Assembly: GCA_003507515.1 (NCBI GenBank)
Contig: DNVL01000179.1
Span: 1 to 5,378, forward strand
From: Legionella sp.
GTDB lineage: Bacteria; Pseudomonadota; Gammaproteobacteria; Legionellales; Legionellaceae
DNA: 5,378 bases
Direction of reading: 5' to 3'
This document shows positions 1 to 5,311 of the stretch, in pieces. Each line of letters opens with the position of its first letter. Within the stretch, counting starts at the first letter, position 1. A program made the position numbers and the translations under genes. Below the pieces are notes generated by a model, which did not search any database, was not told where the DNA came from, and was given only the letters and a program-made list of their open reading frames with translations.

Positions 1-64
1 CACAGACTGCACGCTTCTCCTCTTCACCGAACAATGGCCGCATTTGCATAATGAATTCAGTCAT
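1..64 (-). CDS. DegT/DnrJ/EryC1/StrS-type aminotransferase, N-terminal fragment (cut by window edge)
   Basis: Only the first 21 codons are visible; the rest lies beyond the left edge. The protein starts MTEFIMQMRPLFGEEEKRA, and the pattern 'I-x-Q-M-x-P-x-F-x-E-E-E-K-x-A' resembles the N-terminus of PLP-dependent sugar aminotransferases of the DegT/DnrJ/EryC1/StrS family, where it precedes the first helix. These enzymes transfer an amino group from glutamate to a keto-sugar nucleotide in the cytoplasm. The ATG at 64-62 has AGGAA (73-69) four bases upstream, a usable though close SD. Downstream of gmd, a GDP-4-keto-6-deoxymannose aminotransferase (perosamine synthase type) would fit, but substrate cannot be read from this fragment. 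The gene lies 249 bp after the cupin gene, so it may have its own promoter. The family call rests on pattern recall over 21 residues and is moderately sure. Confidence 0.6.
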   Translation of the reverse strand, partial: MTEFIMQMRPLFGEEEKRAVC

Positions 65-313
65 AAGGTTCCTAATAATGAATACTGTCAAGCCGCCGTA
101 GTGTCATTCACTGGAAGTACAAGTATAGCCAAGAAACATGGATTGCTGCCGTTAAGATCTCAGTCAAATAGCATTTGGGACAGTTGAATTTGGGGAATTT
201 ACCTTACTCGCTCCTCGGTGAATCGCAAACATGTTTATCAGCTTAAGTGACGAGTATTCTGAGGTCATAAACAACCCACTGCACTCTCCAAACTGGTCCA
301 TAAAACCTATCGA
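65..313. other. Gene-free spacer between cupin and aminotransferase genes
   Basis: These 249 bases hold no recognisable gene. The cupin frame stays open past its TAA for 49 more codons, to a TGA near 167, and a 45-codon ORF with an ATG near 302 lies in it. Its translation has no family resemblance. A perfect 10-bp palindrome (aaacatgttt) sits at 227-236. No GC-rich hairpin followed by a T-run is present on the minus strand, so I see no intrinsic terminator after the cupin gene. A weak -10-like hexamer is listed separately. Confidence 0.6.
122..127 (-). promoter_or_regulatory. Possible -10 hexamer (TATACT) upstream of the aminotransferase
   Basis: On the minus strand TATACT matches five of six bases of the sigma-70 -10 consensus and lies about 58 bases before the aminotransferase ATG. 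The hexamer 17 bases upstream (GGCAGC) is a poor -35, so this is only a candidate, based on one box in a spacer long enough to need a promoter. Confidence 0.2.
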
Positions 314-724
314 TTAAAAACGCCTCCGGTCTCGATCCGGACCCACATATGGCCCGTTTTTGACCTCTAGCACCTTAGTGCCATCCTCCATAATGTCGTA
401 GCCGTGCCCACCGCGCAAAAGAATTATGATATCACCCGGACTGACCACAAGTTCGGCTACTTTCTTGCACGCGGTATTAAAAATGTTAGCTCGAATCTTA
501 CCTGAGTGGACAAACAACACTTCTTGGGTCCAAGACACTTCGCGGATCACTTCATTATGAATGTGCGCTTTCAGCTCCTTGCCATTATCATAACCCCATA
601 CGCCGACCTGGATGTAGTCATCATCCTGCGAATAGAATTCAAGCCCATCACGCCAGGCAATTGCCGCTGGAATGTGCCGAGCAAGAACCATATCCCCTTC
701 TTTAATTTCGTTGATTTCATGCAT
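314..724 (-). CDS. Small cupin-fold protein of glycan locus, function unknown
   Basis: A single-domain cupin of 136 residues. Cupin motif 1 is visible as G48-x5-H54-x-H56, then E68-x6-G75; motif 2 is SPGD (95-98) with H107 in GGHG. H54, H56, E68 and H107 are the expected metal ligands. The gap from the HxH pair to the glutamate is 11 residues instead of the usual 3-4. The C-terminus (EVKNGPYVG, then a D/R-rich tail ending RRRF) looks like small cupins I recall from polysaccharide loci, where members may be sugar isomerases, epimerases or binding proteins. The chosen ATG at 724 overlaps the epimerase stop by 8 nt (ATGCATGA), with GGAAA (734-730) five bases upstream. ATG 736 or TTG 742 would add four or six residues without a better SD. 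A role on the GDP-6-deoxyhexose made by its neighbours is inferred; the reaction is unknown. Confidence 0.8.
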   Translation of the reverse strand: MHEINEIKEGDMVLARHIPAAIAWRDGLEFYSQDDDYIQVGVWGYDNGKELKAHIHNEVIREVSWTQEVLFVHSGKIRANIFNTACKKVAELVVSPGDIIILLRGGHGYDIMEDGTKVLEVKNGPYVGPDRDRRRF

Positions 725-1640
725 TCCAATTTCCATTTTCAATATACCATTTGATTGTATCAGCGATGCCCGCCTTTAGGTTGCGTTTGGGTCTCCAGCC
801 GAAATGATCTTCCCCAAGCGAACCGTCTACAGTTTTGTAAGGCGCGCCATCAGGCTTAGATGGATCGAGGACCAGTTTACCTTGATAGCCGACCAGATCT
901 TTGATCAATTCGGCCATCTCAATTATCGAAATACCCTTCCCGACGCCGATGTTGATCGGGTTAGTATTGGAGGCAACCTCGATTGCTCGCACCATGGCCT
1001 CGGCGCCATCATCGACATGTAGCCATTCGCGCACAGGAATCCCGCTGCCCCATATCACCACCTCCGGCAGCCTTTGATACTTTGCCCTTACGATTTTCAT
1101 GATCAACGCACCGAGTGCGTGGGACCGCTCTTCATCGAAATGGTCCCCAGGCCCATACATGTTAGAAAGAATTAAATTTATAACGTCAAGGCCGTGCTGC
1201 TTGGCGTATGCCCACGAACCAATCCAAGAGGCCTTGCGAACAGAGCCATATACCATAACCGATTCGTGGAGTGGTCCGTCCCAGAACTCATCCTCGCGGA
1301 ACAGGGTCGCTGCCCCAGGATAAGCGCAGTTTGAAATCGGGTTTACCAACCGTTTTGTCTGGAAAGTGTTCGCAGCCTCGAGTAGGTTTAGGGTCATGTG
1401 TAGGTTGTTGTGAAACAGTTCGGCGGAATGCTTATAACCAAACTGGATCCCGCCGACATAAGCAGCGCAGTTTAGCACATAGCGAGGCCGAAGTGCCTCA
1501 AAAAAGCGCAATGTTGCATCCCGGTCTCGCAAGTCAAGACCATTGCTTAGCGATGTGCCAACAAAGCTCGTCTGTTTGGATTCGAGTAAGCGACAAACAC
1601 GTTTACCTAAAAACCCAGTACTACCTGTTACGAGAATCAT
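717..1640 (-). CDS. GDP-L-fucose synthase-like NAD(P)-dependent epimerase/reductase
   Basis: An extended SDR of 307 residues, close to the 321 of E. coli GDP-fucose synthase (Fcl/WcaG). The Rossmann motif is G6-S-T-G9-F-L-G12. Recalled alignment with E. coli Fcl places S103 and C105 (SNCAYP) at its Ser107/Cys109, Y131 at Tyr136, and H174 (ERSHALGAL) at His179. The blocks [15 protein letters not shown] (197-211), NIGVG (230-234) and SKPDGAPYK (261-269) match the fucose-synthase substrate region strongly. The general YxxxK lysine is R135 here (YGSVRK), with K136 next to it. The likely reaction is 3,5-epimerisation and 4-reduction of GDP-4-keto-6-deoxymannose, but a related reductase (colitose- or rhamnose-type) is possible, so no symbol is given. 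The ATG overlaps the gmd stop by 4 nt (ATGA), which indicates translational coupling and use of the Gmd product. Confidence 0.88.
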   Translation of the reverse strand: MILVTGSTGFLGKRVCRLLESKQTSFVGTSLSNGLDLRDRDATLRFFEALRPRYVLNCAAYVGGIQFGYKHSAELFHNNLHMTLNLLEAANTFQTKRLVNPISNCAYPGAATLFREDEFWDGPLHESVMVYGSVRKASWIGSWAYAKQHGLDVINLILSNMYGPGDHFDEERSHALGALIMKIVRAKYQRLPEVVIWGSGIPVREWLHVDDGAEAMVRAIEVASNTNPINIGVGKGISIIEMAELIKDLVGYQGKLVLDPSKPDGAPYKTVDGSLGEDHFGWRPKRNLKAGIADTIKWYIENGNWNA

Positions 1641-2671
1641 TGATCCGGATACCCGTAGTTATCGTGCTTAAGGTCATAATTAACCATAATATCAATTAGT
1701 TCACGAATGCTGGTTTTCGGTTTCCAATTAAGCTTCTGGCGCGCCTTCGACGCGTCACCCCAAAGGAGATCGACCTCGGCGGGTCGGAAATACTGCGGGT
1801 TTACAACTACTCGCACTGAGCCCGTCGCAACATCGATACCGCGCTCTTCGACGCCTTCCCCCTCCCAGCGCACCTTTATACCCACCGCCTCGAACGCCCA
1901 TTCGGTGAACTGCCGCACGGTGTATGCTTCACCTGACGCGATGACATAATCATCGGGTTGTTCCTGCTGCAACATGAGCCACATACACTCGACGTAATCT
2001 TTAGCGTAACCCCAGTCACGCTTAGCGTCAAGGTTCCCTAGCGAAATAAGGTCCTGTCGGCCCTGCTTGATACGAGCTACTGCCTTAGTGATCTTTTTTG
2101 TCACGAAGGTTTCACCGCGACGCGGGGACTCGTGGTTGAACAGGATACCATTGCAAGCATAAAGGCCATAAGCCTCTCGGTAATTGACCGAGACCCAATA
2201 CGAATAAAGCTTGGCTGCACCATATGGTGACTTAGGATAGAAAGGTGTTTTTTCCGATTGAGGCGCCGTCTCAGGCAGTCCGCCAAAGAGCTCAGAAGTC
2301 GAAGCCTGGTAGAACCTCGGATTTTGGCCCAAGTCCTTTATCGCGTTAAGAAGACGTATGGTCCCGAGGGCATCAACCTCCGCGGTATACTCAGGTACAT
2401 CGAAAGACACCGCAACATGCGACTGCGCGCCTAGATTGTACACCTCATCCGGCACGATGCCAACCAACAGCGAATGCAGGTTACTCGAATCCGTAAGGTC
2501 ACCGTGATAGGTTTTGAATCGCGGGTGGGCCATCAGATGGTCGATGCGTTGGGTGGTAAACACAGAGCTACGACGGAGAATTGCGTGCACCTCATAACCC
2601 TTTTCAAGCAGCAGCTCAGCGAGGTAGGAGCCGTCTTGGCCCGTAACTCCTGTGATAAATGCCTTTTTCAT
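1637..2671 (-). CDS. gmd: GDP-mannose 4,6-dehydratase
   Basis: A cytoplasmic extended SDR that converts GDP-D-mannose to GDP-4-keto-6-deoxy-D-mannose, the entry step to GDP-fucose, GDP-rhamnose, GDP-perosamine and GDP-colitose. The 344-residue product has [14 protein letters not shown] at residues 6-19 with the G8-x2-G11-x2-G14 nucleotide motif, RRSS (33-36) typical of NADP binding, STSELFG with T125 and E127, and the catalytic pair Y150/K154 (SPYGAAK). [13 protein letters not shown] (179-191) and [17 protein letters not shown] (211-227) are Gmd signatures. The frame is open up to 2764, but homology begins at the ATG at 2671, which has GAGAG (2683-2679) seven bases upstream; the 31 extra residues look non-homologous. 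It leads the second coupled block and shares ATGA with the epimerase. Identification is very secure. Confidence 0.97.
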   Translation of the reverse strand: MKKAFITGVTGQDGSYLAELLLEKGYEVHAILRRSSVFTTQRIDHLMAHPRFKTYHGDLTDSSNLHSLLVGIVPDEVYNLGAQSHVAVSFDVPEYTAEVDALGTIRLLNAIKDLGQNPRFYQASTSELFGGLPETAPQSEKTPFYPKSPYGAAKLYSYWVSVNYREAYGLYACNGILFNHESPRRGETFVTKKITKAVARIKQGRQDLISLGNLDAKRDWGYAKDYVECMWLMLQQEQPDDYVIASGEAYTVRQFTEWAFEAVGIKVRWEGEGVEERGIDVATGSVRVVVNPQYFRPAEVDLLWGDASKARQKLNWKPKTSIRELIDIMVNYDLKHDNYGYPDQ

Positions 2672-2678
2672 ATTTTTA

Positions 2679-2683
2679 CTCTC
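2679..2683 (-). promoter_or_regulatory. Ribosome binding site fixing the gmd start
   Basis: GAGAG lies seven bases before the ATG at 2671 on the minus strand. It supports that start over the upstream start codons in the same frame (up to 2764), which lie outside Gmd homology. Confidence 0.55.
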
Positions 2684-2757
2684 ATATAACTGAAGCAATA
2701 CTGATAATCTTTTGTCGGCTGGACACATGTACCGCAAATCTTTGGCAGGCAATGCAC

Positions 2758-2786
2758 ATTGCAATAAAATTCAGAGTTCTTTTCAA
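2758..2786 (-). promoter_or_regulatory. Possible sigma-70 promoter for the gmd block
   Basis: On the minus strand TTGAAA (2786-2781, five of six to the -35 consensus) is followed after exactly 17 bases by TGCAAT (2763-2758, four of six to the -10). Initiation near 2751 would give a leader of about 80 nt before gmd. The position suits the 213-bp break between the two gene blocks, but the -10 is weak and no other evidence supports it. Confidence 0.3.
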
Positions 2787-2838
2787 ATGGAGCAACAAAA
2801 ACTTGATGCCTTGAAAATCATCAGGCAGCGATACCATG

Positions 2839-2869
2839 CGCCAATGCATTTTTTATAAGCTATCTGGCG
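2839..2869 (-). repeat. Imperfect hairpin in the spacer between the acyl block and gmd
   Basis: On the minus strand CGCCA (2869-2865) pairs with TGGCG (2843-2839), and inside it AT and GC steps pair again, giving nine base pairs with two single-base bulges (2864, 2861) around an 11-base A/T loop. It begins 15 bases after the acyltransferase stop. A second, weaker stem (CGTTA 2883-2879 with TAACG 2872-2868) shares two bases with it, so the two exclude each other. No T-run follows, so this is not a standard terminator; RNA processing, 3'-end protection or chance are alternatives. Confidence 0.35.
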
Positions 2870-2884
2870 TTACGAGAATAACGG

Positions 2885-3427
2885 TCAGTCAAAATCGTAC
2901 CCTAATTTTTTGGCGTACTCGTATGCTTTTTGTCGAGGCCTATCTCTAATCGGCCTCGCAGGACTGCCAATATATATAGTCCATGGCTCGGCATCTCTAG
3001 TAAGCACCGAATTTGAACCAACAACAGCGCCTTCGTGCAATGTAACTCCTGGCATAACGACAGCGTTGACGCCTGTGCATGAAAAGGCTTCAAAATTGAC
3101 CGAAGTAATTATAGGCTCACGAAATTCGACAGGGACTTGAGGGTTCATAAGGGCTCCAGACGCAAAATCGTCCCCACCGCAAATGATTTTGCACCCAGCC
3201 GAAATGCCACTAAAATGCCCCATGGTAAGCTGGGACTCCTTACCACCTATAATTACAGAATAAGGAGCAATATGAACCCAATCACCAATATCCATAGTTA
3301 CCGATGAAACTACTCCAATGTCGAGCACAACGAAATTACCGAACCTGCAGCTTTCGCGGTGCTTAATCCAAGAACCATGATCAAACACATCAGGATTTAC
3401 CTTGTGCTCAAAAAATTCGTTATTCAC
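2885..3427 (-). CDS. Left-handed beta-helix (hexapeptide) acyltransferase, probable sugar O/N-acyltransferase
   Basis: A 180-residue cytoplasmic acyltransferase of the WbbJ/galactoside-acetyltransferase type. Hexapeptide-like turns run from about residue 38 to 85 (IGDWVHIAPYSVIIGG, HFSGISAGCKIICGG), then the loop DDF...MNPQVP (86-99), and the C-terminal coil VVMPGVTLHEGAVVG with SPARPI (155-160). This order matches acyl-CoA/acyl-ACP transferases that modify sugars. The 'EKH' catalytic-histidine turn of relatives is replaced: F115 appears where His is expected (FEAFSCTG). The start is GTG at 3427, overlapping the reductase stop as GTGA, with a strong GGAGG SD (3438-3434) six bases away. Directly after a ketosynthase and a reductase, it may transfer a 3-hydroxyacyl group to an amino sugar. 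Family is secure; donor and acceptor are inferred. Confidence 0.88.
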   Translation of the reverse strand: MNNEFFEHKVNPDVFDHGSWIKHRESCRFGNFVVLDIGVVSSVTMDIGDWVHIAPYSVIIGGKESQLTMGHFSGISAGCKIICGGDDFASGALMNPQVPVEFREPIITSVNFEAFSCTGVNAVVMPGVTLHEGAVVGSNSVLTRDAEPWTIYIGSPARPIRDRPRQKAYEYAKKLGYDFD

Positions 3428-4059
3428 AGCACCCCTCCGTTAACACGAAGGGTTGATCCCGATACATAAGGAGTACTTATAATGTAATCGATTGTATTGT
3501 ATATTTCATTTATACTACCGAAGCGACCCGCGGGAATAGTATCTTGAATGTGATTACGAAGATCTTCTGGAATCCTGTAAGTCAGTCCACCATCGAAGTA
3601 ACCAAGTTGTAAAGCATTAATAAATAAATTTTTGCGAAAATTCTCGATTGCCACTGTCCTAACAAAAGATTCAATGAAGCCCTTGCATCCCGAGTATATA
3701 CTAGTACCCGGAACGGCTTTTTCAGCAAGAATAGATGAGAATAAGATAATATTTCCGCCCGAATTGCGCATATTTTGCAAGGCAGAATTGACAATATTAA
3801 CATTTCCTATTATATTTACATTAATTTGTTTATTGACTTCAGCCTCATTTAATTTATGGGCAAATCCGTCGACATTGCAGCAGGACATGTTGATGATGAG
3901 ATCATAGGTATTTTTCTTAAAAAGGCTCTGCAACTCAAGTAAGTTTGTTATGTCTAACTTGTCAGAAGTTGGTGCATATACATCATACTTCGACTCCAAT
4001 AGCGGCGTTAACTGACGCCCAAGGCCGCCATTTCCGCCAATGATTAAGCATTTTTTCAA
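3424..4059 (-). CDS. FabG-like short-chain dehydrogenase/reductase (3-oxoacyl-thioester reductase candidate)
   Basis: A classical SDR of 211 residues, shorter than the usual 240-250. It has the nucleotide motif G8-x3-G12-x-G14 (GGNGGLG), N82 in the NVN helix, S109 (FSS), and the catalytic pair Y122/K126 (YSGCK), so the Asn-Ser-Tyr-Lys tetrad is complete. The C-terminus SGSTLRVNGG is FabG-like. The NNAG motif is replaced by NMSC (57-60). Placed between a KAS III gene and an acyltransferase gene, it probably reduces a 3-oxoacyl thioester to the 3-hydroxy form. The start is TTG at 4059, overlapping the ketosynthase stop as TTGA; GGAG (4070-4067) lies about eight bases upstream, and no in-frame ATG is near. 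Much of the gene is very AT-rich (60-base lines of 23-32% GC), unlike gmd. A sugar-nucleotide reductase role is less likely but not excluded. Confidence 0.87.
   Translation of the reverse strand: MKKCLIIGGNGGLGRQLTPLLESKYDVYAPTSDKLDITNLLELQSLFKKNTYDLIINMSCCNVDGFAHKLNEAEVNKQINVNIIGNVNIVNSALQNMRNSGGNIILFSSILAEKAVPGTSIYSGCKGFIESFVRTVAIENFRKNLFINALQLGYFDGGLTYRIPEDLRNHIQDTIPAGRFGSINEIYNTIDYIISTPYVSGSTLRVNGGVL
3434..3438 (-). promoter_or_regulatory. Strong Shine-Dalgarno site deciding a GTG start
   Basis: GGAGG on the minus strand lies six bases before the GTG at 3427, inside the last codons of the reductase gene. It is the best SD in the window and supports the GTG start, with translation coupled to the gene before it. 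Confidence 0.75.
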
Positions 4060-4940
4060 CTCCGAAACTCCATCATAATTGTACCCCCGGTCATGCCAGC
4101 GCCAACGGCCGTGAGTATGATAACATCCCCATTGCTTATGCTGCTTCTGTGCCTTGACAGTGTCGCCGGAATAGTCGCTCCGGCAATATTACCATACTCC
4201 TCCAAATTCATCAAAAACTTTGTCAGCGGTATACCACAAATCTTCGCAATCTCGGACAATAGAGAAATATTGGGTTGGTGGGGAATGATCCATCTTGCTC
4301 GTTCTGTATCGAACCGTTGAAGTGATTCAGTTACGTGTTTTATAGCGTAATCATAAACACCTTTCGCATCCATCTCAAATTTTTCTCTTGTCACGAATAG
4401 GTCTTTAAATTCACCGTGTGAATACATGTGGTGCATGAATAAGGTCGGCTCATCGGTGTCGGTAATGATGATCGCGCCTGCGCCGTCGCCAAAGAAAAAA
4501 TTATCTCTTCTTTGATAATCAATGATGTTCGAATATCTCTCTGCCGCAACAATCATTATAGTCTTGTACTTATGAAGCATAGAATGGGCGACGTTCAAAG
4601 CGTATACAAAACCTGTACAAACAGCCCCCAAATCAAAGGCGTGAGCATTTACAAGGCCGAGTTGGCCCTGAACTATGCATGCCATAGATGGAGCGGTGAC
4701 GTCGGGTGATGACGTTACACCAATTATCAAGTCTATGTCCTCAGGATTAACTTCATCCCAAGCATTTTCGAAAGCAGATAGGCCTGCTTGGACAGCAAGA
4801 TCAGCTGTAGTTTGACCTTCTTCTGCTTTGTATCTGGTCCGAATACCAATTTTATTTTGGATCCAATCCGATTTTTCTGATAGGTCCTCATTATTAACTT
4901 TAATTTTTGGTACATAATGTCCAGTTGATATAAATCTCAT
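4056..4940 (-). CDS. KAS III (FabH-like) 3-oxoacyl-ACP synthase family protein
   Basis: A thiolase-fold condensing enzyme of 294 residues. The Cys-His-Asn triad is present: C108 (GAVCTGF), H221 (IPHQPN) and N251 (EYGN). W26 and K30 in SDWIQNKIGIR correspond to the CoA-contacting Trp32 and Arg36 of E. coli FabH; FGDGAGA (150-156) and VGAGMTGG (279-286) are family blocks. C-to-H spacing is 113 residues against 132 in E. coli FabH (317 aa), so a segment in the cap region is shortened. Expected reaction: decarboxylative condensation of an acyl-CoA with malonyl-ACP, giving for example acetoacetyl-ACP for the reductase encoded next. Some KAS III relatives instead transfer acyl groups to sugars or other acceptors, which is possible here. 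The ATG at 4940 has TTGGA (4950-4946) five bases upstream and fits homology; a TTG at 4964 would add eight unlikely residues. It heads the three-gene acyl block. Confidence 0.92.
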   Translation of the reverse strand: MRFISTGHYVPKIKVNNEDLSEKSDWIQNKIGIRTRYKAEEGQTTADLAVQAGLSAFENAWDEVNPEDIDLIIGVTSSPDVTAPSMACIVQGQLGLVNAHAFDLGAVCTGFVYALNVAHSMLHKYKTIMIVAAERYSNIIDYQRRDNFFFGDGAGAIIITDTDEPTLFMHHMYSHGEFKDLFVTREKFEMDAKGVYDYAIKHVTESLQRFDTERARWIIPHQPNISLLSEIAKICGIPLTKFLMNLEEYGNIAGATIPATLSRHRSSISNGDVIILTAVGAGMTGGTIMMEFRS

Positions 4941-5311
4941 AAAAATCCAATCAATTTTTAACAAAAATTCGATCGCAACGCCCTTGGCGCCAAATCAATC
5001 GGGACTATGCCCAGCTCTAACCCCAAAATCTGTTAATATGCAGCCCGATTTATCATTTTGGAAATTCTTTCATTGGAGTATAGAAATATGTCTAAATAAA
5101 GCTGCAGAATTAGTTTTGTTCGTTTCTAATAAAAAATGTGGCGTTCACGCAAGGTAATCGAGTAAAGTTTTGGAAGGTTGAAAGGCTACTCTCTCCCACA
5201 TACACCATAAGCATTGTGCGCAAACCTCATTATCCGCAATCGCTGCCGCCGCGACCGTCGTCTTTTGTTATAGATCATGGGTCCTGAGCATAGGATAGGC
5301 AATCGACCGGG
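4941..5311. other. Gene-free region upstream of the acyl block
   Basis: About 370 bases with no recognisable gene. On the minus strand the longest ATG-started frame I traced is about 34 codons (beginning near 5214), with no family resemblance. The region holds a perfect 10-bp palindrome (ttggcgccaa, 4984-4993) about 44 bases before the ketosynthase start, and a TATACT hexamer (5082-5077) without a good -35. I see no convincing terminator, tRNA or complete JUMPstart element. It should carry the promoter or leader of the acyl block if the genes are not read from further upstream. Confidence 0.55.
4984..4993. repeat. Perfect 10-bp palindrome upstream of the ketosynthase gene
   Basis: ttggcgccaa is a perfect inverted repeat with no spacer, centred about 48 bases before the chosen ATG at 4940. 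It could be half of an operator or chance; no second copy was seen nearby. Confidence 0.25.

Noticed and set aside
62..91. TTGACA at 91-86 as a -35 box for the aminotransferase
   Set aside because: The only possible -10 hexamers at correct spacing overlap the start codon, so the transcript would lack its SD.
167..313. Continuation of the cupin frame past its TAA (49 codons) as a small or read-through protein
   Set aside because: No SD at its internal ATGs, no recognisable motif, and the cupin already ends in a family-like C-terminus.
725..742. TTG start at 742 or ATG at 736 for the cupin gene
   Set aside because: Both lengthen the overlap with the epimerase without a better SD. The ATG at 724 gives a short 8-nt overlap, though it cannot be proven here.
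1271..1699. Plus-strand 142-codon open frame opposite the epimerase
   Set aside because: It is antisense to a gene with clear catalytic motifs; its translation is rich in R, S and P with no domain, as expected for a shadow frame. Other plus-strand frames were dismissed for the same reason.
2672..2764. N-terminal extension of gmd by 31 codons from an upstream start
   Set aside because: Gmd homology starts exactly at MKKAFITG, which has an SD (GAGAG) seven bases upstream; the extra residues do not look like any Gmd N-terminus.
4970..4992. Sigma-54 promoter (TGGC...TTGC on the minus strand)
   Set aside because: The GG and GC elements are 13 bases apart instead of 10, which sigma-54 does not accept.
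5239..5250. ops/JUMPstart element for RfaH
   Set aside because: GGCGGCAGCGAT matches 9 of 12 bases but has C for the critical T, and the rest of the 39-bp JUMPstart is absent upstream. The GGTATCG near 2836 is even less similar.
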